Part shown: positions 31,295 to 36,349 of the stretch, one piece after another
Position numbering within the stretch: the stretch's first letter is position 1
Layout: the number at the start of each line of letters is the position of its first letter
Origin: Moraxella atlantae NBRC 14588
Lineage (GTDB): Bacteria; Pseudomonadota; Gammaproteobacteria; Pseudomonadales; Moraxellaceae
Reading direction: 5' to 3'
Assembly (NCBI RefSeq): GCF_001591265.1
Contig: NZ_BCUL01000015.1
Span: 1 to 36,349, forward strand
DNA: 36,349 nucleotides
Position numbers and translations under genes: made by a program
The notes under the pieces: model-generated
Told to the model about the DNA's origin: nothing
Database searches by the model: none
Seen by the model: only the letters and a program-made list of their open reading frames with translations

Positions 31295-31819
31295 ATGGCA
31301 AATTTAAGTAATATTAATTTTGAAGACATGGACATGGCGATCAGCCGTACCGAGCAAAAAAAAGCCCACGAACGCTTGCAACAGCTGGCAGAACCATTGG
31401 CAAGTTTGTCCAAAAAACAGATGAAAAACCTACCCGCCAGTGAGTACTTTGTCGATGAGCTGCTGGCATTGGCGGATATCAGCAGCCATGAGGCGCGTAA
31501 ACGCCAAACCAAACGCATCGGTAAATTGTTGGCAGAAGAAGACCCGCACGCCTTGGTTGAATACCTGTTTGGCTGTACCTTCAGCCCCGAGCAGCAAGCC
31601 AAAATCGAGGCATGGCAAACGCGGCTGACCTTGCAAGATGACAACACGCTTAAGCAATTTAGCAAACAGTTTTTTGCCAGTGAATACAACACCATCAAGC
31701 AGTTGTTGATTTGGCTTGCGTATGCCGATTACACCGATGACGATGAGCTGCGCGAAGAAAGCCTTGCTGATTTGCACACTTATATCCGCCAAGTGGCGAT
31801 TTTATCTAAAGACAAGTAA
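31295..31819 (+). CDS. darP: Ribosome-associated protein DarP (YjgA, DUF615)
   Basis: A 174-residue DUF615 protein. Family marks: SRTEQKKAHERLQQLAEPLASL, KKQMKNLPASEYFVDELLALADI and ARKRQTKRIGKLLAEED. The C-terminal half is helical and acidic and ends in ADLHTYIRQVAILSKDK. DarP assists late 50S ribosomal subunit maturation in E. coli. It lies between rapZ and sotB on the same strand with short gaps. Confidence 0.92.
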   Translation: MANLSNINFEDMDMAISRTEQKKAHERLQQLAEPLASLSKKQMKNLPASEYFVDELLALADISSHEARKRQTKRIGKLLAEEDPHALVEYLFGCTFSPEQQAKIEAWQTRLTLQDDNTLKQFSKQFFASEYNTIKQLLIWLAYADYTDDDELREESLADLHTYIRQVAILSKDK

Positions 31820-31869
31820 TTGATTTATATAACTGATGTATTCAAACCATTAAAAAATACGTGCGTTTT

Positions 31870-33072
31870 ATGTCTAACCCTGCCCTGCGCCAACGCCTTG
31901 CCAACCAACCTACCTATGCCAACCGCGTACGGCGTTGGCGAGTGGTTGTGATGGCGATTTCGGCGTTTATCTTTAATACCACTGAGTTTGTGCCCATCGC
32001 GCTTTTGACTGACATTGGCGCAAGTTTTGCCATGCCTGTGGAGTCAGTTGGGCATATGATAACGGTGTATGCGTGGCTGGTGGCGGTGTTGTCGCTGCCA
32101 GGTATGCTGCTGACAGCACGATTTGAGCGCAAACGCTTGCTGATGTGGCTGTTTGCGCTGTTTATTGCTGGGCATGTGATCTCGGTATTGGCAAGTAGCT
32201 TTGCTATGCTGTTGGTCGGACGGGCGACGATTGCGTTGGCACATGCGGTGTTTTGGTCAATTACGGCAAGCCTTGTGGTGCGTGTCGCGCCGCGTGGTTG
32301 GCAAACCAAGGCGCTTGGGCTACTGTCGATGGGCAGCGCGTTGGCAACAGTGCTTGGGCTGCCATTGGGGCGGCTTATTGGGCAATGGTTGGGCTGGCGG
32401 GCGACATTTGGCACGATTGGGGTGGCGGCATTGATTGCCATGGGTCTGGTGGCGTGGCTGTTGCCGCAGGTGCCAAGCCGCAATGTTGGTTCGGTGGCAA
32501 GCCTACCACAGATTGCGCGTAATGTGCCGTTGCTTGTTGTGTACGCGCTGACGGTGTTGGCGGTGACAGCGCATTTTACCGCGTATAGTTACGTTGAGCC
32601 GTTTGTCTTACAAATTAATCATTTAAGTGAAAACTTTGCCACCGTTGTGCTGCTGCTGTTTGGCGTTGCAGGGCTGTTGGCAAGCGCGGTATTTGGGCAG
32701 GTGTATGACAAACGCCCAACGGGGTTTGTGTTGGTGTCGTTGTTGGGGCTGCTTGTTTCGCTGCTGGTGGTGGCATGGATTGGCGCAAGTCAAGTCGGCT
32801 GGATGGTGCTGGCACTGGTGTGGGGCGGTTGTATGACGGCAATTGGGTTGGCCTTACAATTACAGGTGCTCAAGCTTGCCCCCAATGCCACCGATGTGGC
32901 GATGTCAATTTTTTCAGGGATTTATAATATTGGTATCGGCGGTGGTGCGCTGGTCGGCTCATTGGTAATTGCTGCGTGGGGGCTTGGCATGGTCGGCAAT
33001 GTTGGCGCGCTGATTTTGCTGCTGGCACTGGCGGTGTTTGGCTGGAGCGTGTGGTATGGGCGACGTGCTTAA
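31870..33072 (+). CDS. sotB: MFS sugar-efflux transporter, SotB/YdeA-like
   Basis: About 400 residues with twelve predicted hydrophobic helices. The first helix carries the SotB signature AISAFIFNTTEFVPIALLTDI; the helix 2-3 loop has TARFERKRLLMW (MFS motif A region), followed by LVGRATIALAHAVFWSITASLVVRVAP. These proteins export sugars (arabinose, IPTG) or related small molecules in enterics; the substrate here is unknown. Start at ATG 31870 (MSNPAL); an in-frame GTG at 31861 is the alternative. Convergent with emrA. Confidence 0.85.
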   Translation: MSNPALRQRLANQPTYANRVRRWRVVVMAISAFIFNTTEFVPIALLTDIGASFAMPVESVGHMITVYAWLVAVLSLPGMLLTARFERKRLLMWLFALFIAGHVISVLASSFAMLLVGRATIALAHAVFWSITASLVVRVAPRGWQTKALGLLSMGSALATVLGLPLGRLIGQWLGWRATFGTIGVAALIAMGLVAWLLPQVPSRNVGSVASLPQIARNVPLLVVYALTVLAVTAHFTAYSYVEPFVLQINHLSENFATVVLLLFGVAGLLASAVFGQVYDKRPTGFVLVSLLGLLVSLLVVAWIGASQVGWMVLALVWGGCMTAIGLALQLQVLKLAPNATDVAMSIFSGIYNIGIGGGALVGSLVIAAWGLGMVGNVGALILLLALAVFGWSVWYGRRA

Positions 33073-33110
33073 AGCGGTTTTAAGCCCCAGCCCATTTTAC
33101 CCCTTATTGC

Positions 33111-34340
33111 TTAGCTAGCCTTTTGCTCAGCTAGACTGCCGACTGCGTTTGGTACGCTGCTGGCGGCGGTGTCGATTTTGGTGATGACTGACATACCAGG
33201 GCGCAGTTGGTCGGTATCGGGCTGATTGGGATCAATGTCAATGCGCACGGCAATGCGCTGCACGACTTTGGTAAAGTTGCCCGTGGCGTTGTCGGTTTTA
33301 ATCACGCTAAATTCTGAGCCTGTGGCAGGTGAGATGCTATTGACATGCCCCGTAAAGCGTTTACCACCAAGTGCATCGACAGTAAAGGTGGCAGGCTGCC
33401 CGATGTGAATATGCTGCATCTGGGTTTCTTTGAAGTTGGCAATCACCCACGTTTCTGCTGGGATGATATACATCAGCTGTGTGCCTGTGCTGACGTATTG
33501 CCCGTTGCGTACGCCGACTTGTCCAAGTTGCCCCGAAATCGGCGCGGTGACTTGGCTGTAATTTTTCATGGTTTTGGCTTGATCCACTTGGGCATTGGCA
33601 CTTTTGATTTGGGCTTGTAGCCCGATTTGGGCAACTTCGGCGGTTTTGAGTGCTTCACGGGTGGCATCAAGATTGGCACGCGCTTGGTTGAGCGCGGCTA
33701 CATTGTTGGCGACATTGGCGCGCGCGGTATCAACCTCAGCTTGTGACACTGCGCCGATATCAACAAGTTGCAAAAGCCGATTGAGCTGTTTTTGTGCCAA
33801 ATCCAGTTGGGTTTGCGCTTGGGTGACACGGGTTTGGGCAACGCGGATATCGGCTTTGCGCTGCTCGATGACTTGCTGCTGATTGGCAAGGTTGGTTTGC
33901 GCTTGGGTGACAGCAGATTCAGCTTGCACGACTTGTTGGTTGTAGTTGTCTGCATTGATGCGCAACAGCGGCTGCCCTGCGGTGACGTGGTCAAAATCCT
34001 TGACCAATACCTGATCGACATAGCCGCTAATTTGTGAGGACAGCACGGTGGAGTTACCGCGTACATAACTGTTGTCGGTCTGCTCAATGGTCGTCGAAAA
34101 GGGTTTGACATGCCACACCGACAGCACGATCGCCGCGCCGATGATAAACAACGCCGCCATGGCAATGAAAGTAATTTTGCGCGGCTTGATCAGCTTTGGC
34201 GTGGCGGCAGGCGCAGGTGCGGCATCGGTTGCCGTTGGTGCAGGGGCAGATGTGGCATTATCGCCGCTTGCTTGGTCGGCATTTATTTGCGGCTGATTGG
34301 CGCGTTCATCGGGACGGTTGGCTGAAGTCGAGTCGCTCAT
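33111..34340 (-). CDS. emrA: HlyD/EmrA-family efflux membrane-fusion protein
   Basis: A 409-residue periplasmic adaptor linking an inner-membrane drug transporter to an outer-membrane channel. The N-terminal part is cytoplasmic and Ala/Pro/Asn-rich (about 1-50), then comes one transmembrane helix (ITFIAMAALFIIGAAIVLSVW, about 54-74). The barrel half DQVLVKDFDHVTAGQPLLRI (lipoyl-like) leads to a long coiled coil (about 130-235, rich in Gln/Ala/Asn), the second lipoyl half TAPISGQLGQVGVRNGQYV, and the beta-barrel WVIANFKETQMQHIHIGQ. It follows the EmrB-like gene by 101 nt. No TolC-type gene is present here. Confidence 0.88.
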   Translation of the reverse strand: MSDSTSANRPDERANQPQINADQASGDNATSAPAPTATDAAPAPAATPKLIKPRKITFIAMAALFIIGAAIVLSVWHVKPFSTTIEQTDNSYVRGNSTVLSSQISGYVDQVLVKDFDHVTAGQPLLRINADNYNQQVVQAESAVTQAQTNLANQQQVIEQRKADIRVAQTRVTQAQTQLDLAQKQLNRLLQLVDIGAVSQAEVDTARANVANNVAALNQARANLDATREALKTAEVAQIGLQAQIKSANAQVDQAKTMKNYSQVTAPISGQLGQVGVRNGQYVSTGTQLMYIIPAETWVIANFKETQMQHIHIGQPATFTVDALGGKRFTGHVNSISPATGSEFSVIKTDNATGNFTKVVQRIAVRIDIDPNQPDTDQLRPGMSVITKIDTAASSVPNAVGSLAEQKAS

Positions 34341-34441
34341 GACAATCCTTTCGGGTCTAGCACGGTGTTTTGGGTCGCAGGCTCACTGGTTAAAACGTTT
34401 GGCTGATGGTTATCAAACGGCTATTGATCGCAATTTTTGTA

Positions 34442-36112
34442 TCAAGACGGTGCAGGTAGCGGATTTTTTTTGATATAGCGTAGCGCGATGACCATCATCA
34501 CAAGCCCCCACAACAAGCCATATACCGCCAAATAACTGTTAAATCGAATCACATCATTGTACGCCATCACCGTGGCTTCACGGTTAACGACTTGGTTAAG
34601 CGTCATAACCGCCTGCTCGCGGTCAAGCTGACTGTCGGGCAGTACGCCGCGATATGCGCCTTGGTATTGCAGCAGACGCAGATTGACGGCAGGGTCATCA
34701 GACGGCATGGCTTGTAGCAGCGCTTGGCGATGGACTTGTAATTGACGTTTTTCATAGGTTGAATAAAACGACGAGCCCATCAAACCACCAAAGTTTTGAC
34801 TGGCAGTAAACAAAATAATAAACATGGCAATATGGTTGGGGCTTTTGAGCATTGCCTTGATAAAGCCAATCATCAACAACGGTCCAATAAACATACCGCC
34901 TGCACAGCTGACCAAAAATTGGCTAACATAAAAATTTTGTGGACGCACCTGATTGGTCAAATCAGCATCCATAAAACTTGCCAACGCAATCATCGCGCCT
35001 GCCAGCAAGATCTTACTAAACACGCGCTTGGGTGTGGGGGCAAAAAACAACGCCGAGAGCATACCGCCGACCAACGTACCACAAAAAATCACCGTGTACA
35101 GCCCAACAAACTGGTCACTGCCCATGCCCATACTGCGTAAAAAATTCACCGCCGCCCACGACTGCTCAGACATCAACATGCGCAGCAAAAACGAGCCAAA
35201 CAAAAACCGCAGCAAGCCAAGCGACGAAAACCAACGCAAATCCACAAGCGGCACTGCGCGCAACGACTCAAACGCCAATGCGACCAATACCGCGCCAAAG
35301 CCAACAATCAGCCCATACGCCAAATACACATTGTTGAGCCACCACACAATCGGGCCTTGCACCAACACCGCAGCCAAACAACCAAAACCCAGCGTCAGCA
35401 GCACAAAAGTGACAAAATCACCTGCACTAAACACAGCGATGCGAATACCGCGCGGCAACTTGAGCATCACCACCAGCGCGTAAGCACACAACGCTAGCCC
35501 AAACTCAAACGTATACAGCCGATGCCAGTCATCGGCGGCGATCAGGTGCGGCGATAACACCCACGCCAGTGGCACGCCAAGCTGCCCTGCCGCCATGGCA
35601 AAATACAGCGCGCGCAGCTTATTTTTGCCAGACACGCCTTGCATGATATAAAACAGCCCAAGCGTGGACATCGAGCCGCCCACAAAACCGCTAGCGGCAC
35701 GCACCACCACCGCCATGACAAAAGTATGCGTGACCAAATGCAGCCCAATGGCAAGCAAAAATCCCAACAGCGACCACTCAGTAAACCAACGGATACCTTT
35801 TTGTTGGCGCACTTTAAAGGTCAAAATACCTGCGCTCAGACTACCGATGACATACGCGGCAGGAAACCAAGCCACCTGCGATGGCGTTAGCCCATACTCA
35901 CCTTGAAACTGCGGCAAATTTGCCGTGATGATACCATTGCCCAGACCGCCAACCATGGTGACAAACAGCCCCACGACAAAATACAGCACCATAATCGGGC
36001 GGCTGTGCGCAAGGTTGGCAGGCGAACCAGGCAGCTTTGGGCGCTCTTGCGGCGTCCAATCGGGCGGTTTTTCCAAATAACGCGGTTGCGGTGGGATCAT
36101 ATTTTGCGCCAA
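34442..36112 (-). CDS. emrB: DHA2-family (14-helix) MFS multidrug efflux transporter, EmrB-like
   Basis: A 556-residue drug:H+ antiporter. The N-terminal polar stretch (about 1-40) precedes about fourteen hydrophobic segments. The first has VLYFVVGLFVTMVGGLGNGI, and GSLSAGILTFKVRQQKGIRW corresponds to the MFS motif A region. A periplasmic loop near the C terminus (STYEKRQLQVHRQALLQAM) and the final helix LAVYGLLWGLVMMVIALRYI fit EmrB/FarB-like proteins. The paired HlyD gene follows, in transporter-first order (E. coli has emrA first). The region upstream of the start is an IS right end, so the native promoter may be missing or short. Confidence 0.87.
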   Translation of the reverse strand: MAQNMIPPQPRYLEKPPDWTPQERPKLPGSPANLAHSRPIMVLYFVVGLFVTMVGGLGNGIITANLPQFQGEYGLTPSQVAWFPAAYVIGSLSAGILTFKVRQQKGIRWFTEWSLLGFLLAIGLHLVTHTFVMAVVVRAASGFVGGSMSTLGLFYIMQGVSGKNKLRALYFAMAAGQLGVPLAWVLSPHLIAADDWHRLYTFEFGLALCAYALVVMLKLPRGIRIAVFSAGDFVTFVLLTLGFGCLAAVLVQGPIVWWLNNVYLAYGLIVGFGAVLVALAFESLRAVPLVDLRWFSSLGLLRFLFGSFLLRMLMSEQSWAAVNFLRSMGMGSDQFVGLYTVIFCGTLVGGMLSALFFAPTPKRVFSKILLAGAMIALASFMDADLTNQVRPQNFYVSQFLVSCAGGMFIGPLLMIGFIKAMLKSPNHIAMFIILFTASQNFGGLMGSSFYSTYEKRQLQVHRQALLQAMPSDDPAVNLRLLQYQGAYRGVLPDSQLDREQAVMTLNQVVNREATVMAYNDVIRFNSYLAVYGLLWGLVMMVIALRYIKKNPLPAPS

Positions 36113-36142
36113 TCATTCGGCATAGCGGCTAAAACCTAGCGC

Positions 36143-36349
36143 TTGACATACTCCCACCACCAAACCTAGCGGCTATGGTGGGGGAATTTTTGCAACCCAT
36201 AACAACGCCAACCTAGATTGAGTTGTTACCTTTCGCCAGTACCCTTACGCTGAAAGTCACGTACTGGGGGAACTCTTTATGGGGAACTCTTTATACAGTA
36301 GCAAGTCCTGCCACATCAGCTAACGCCTGCTTTCGTATATTGCTCGCAG
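36143..36349 (-). mobile_element. Right end of a second, off-window IS200/IS605-type element with omegaRNA-like structure
   Basis: On the minus strand the sequence ends in TCAA (36143-36146) right behind a subterminal hairpin CCCACCA/TGGTGGG, the hallmark of such right ends but different in sequence from the other family in this window. Further in are two more stems: GTTGTTA/TAACAAC (36222-36228/36200-36206) and CCAGTAC/GTACTGG (36236-36242/36261-36267). A 14-bp direct repeat GGGGAACTCTTTAT lies at 36267-36280 and 36281-36294. tnpB would be to the right, outside the window. The guide, if used, would start at 36142 reading leftwards toward emrB. Confidence 0.6.

Overview
The window looks like a gammaproteobacterial chromosome contig, most likely from the Moraxellaceae (Moraxella/Faucicola/Psychrobacter type). 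This rests on the protein styles and gene neighbourhoods: argA of the fused kinase-GNAT type, pcnB-folK-panB-panC, rapZ next to darP, a YbiI-type DksA-like protein, and ubiG-gph-yciK. No rRNA, tRNA or CRISPR array was seen. Both ends lie inside insertion-sequence ends, so the contig probably breaks at repeats.

Layout: 1-50 is an IS200/IS605-type left end pointing out of the window. 174-809 is a secreted DUF11-like protein; 1194-2609 is argA. Next, on the minus strand, come two tandem FKBP-type prolyl isomerases and an M61 peptidase. 6786-7129 is a small non-autonomous IS200/IS605-type element with a very structured interior. It is followed by a membrane-anchored beta-helix protein and a membrane protein resembling a metallophosphoesterase that has lost its metal ligands (both minus). 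mltG-tmk (plus) converge on nadB (minus). A DksA/TraR zinc-finger protein and the ubiG-gph-yciK operon (minus) follow, then dsbA (plus).

17533-19227 holds the C-terminal third of lolC cut off by an IS605-type element whose tnpB is itself split by a palindromic insertion. Beyond it lie algC-like phosphomannomutase/phosphoglucomutase and ugd (both minus, nucleotide-sugar/capsule supply), then mazG and a comEA-like gene (plus). A solitary IS right end sits in front of pcnB. pcnB-folK-(IS607)-panB-panC form a metabolic cluster interrupted by a complete IS607-family element. rapZ-darP-sotB follow. An EmrB/EmrA-type efflux pair (minus) closes the window, and its upstream side is another IS right end with a structured, omegaRNA-like segment.

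Most genes are housekeeping. The unusual content is a dense set of TnpB-associated elements in different stages of decay: an isolated left end, a tnpB-less element, a broken tnpB, a solo right end, a complete IS607 with an altered zinc finger, and an off-window tnpB. Each right end abuts a different flank that could act as an omegaRNA guide. A second theme is recent short tandem duplication (14-17 bp units) in intergenic DNA, one directly in front of the ubiG start codon. All functional assignments are from reading the sequence; no database search was run.
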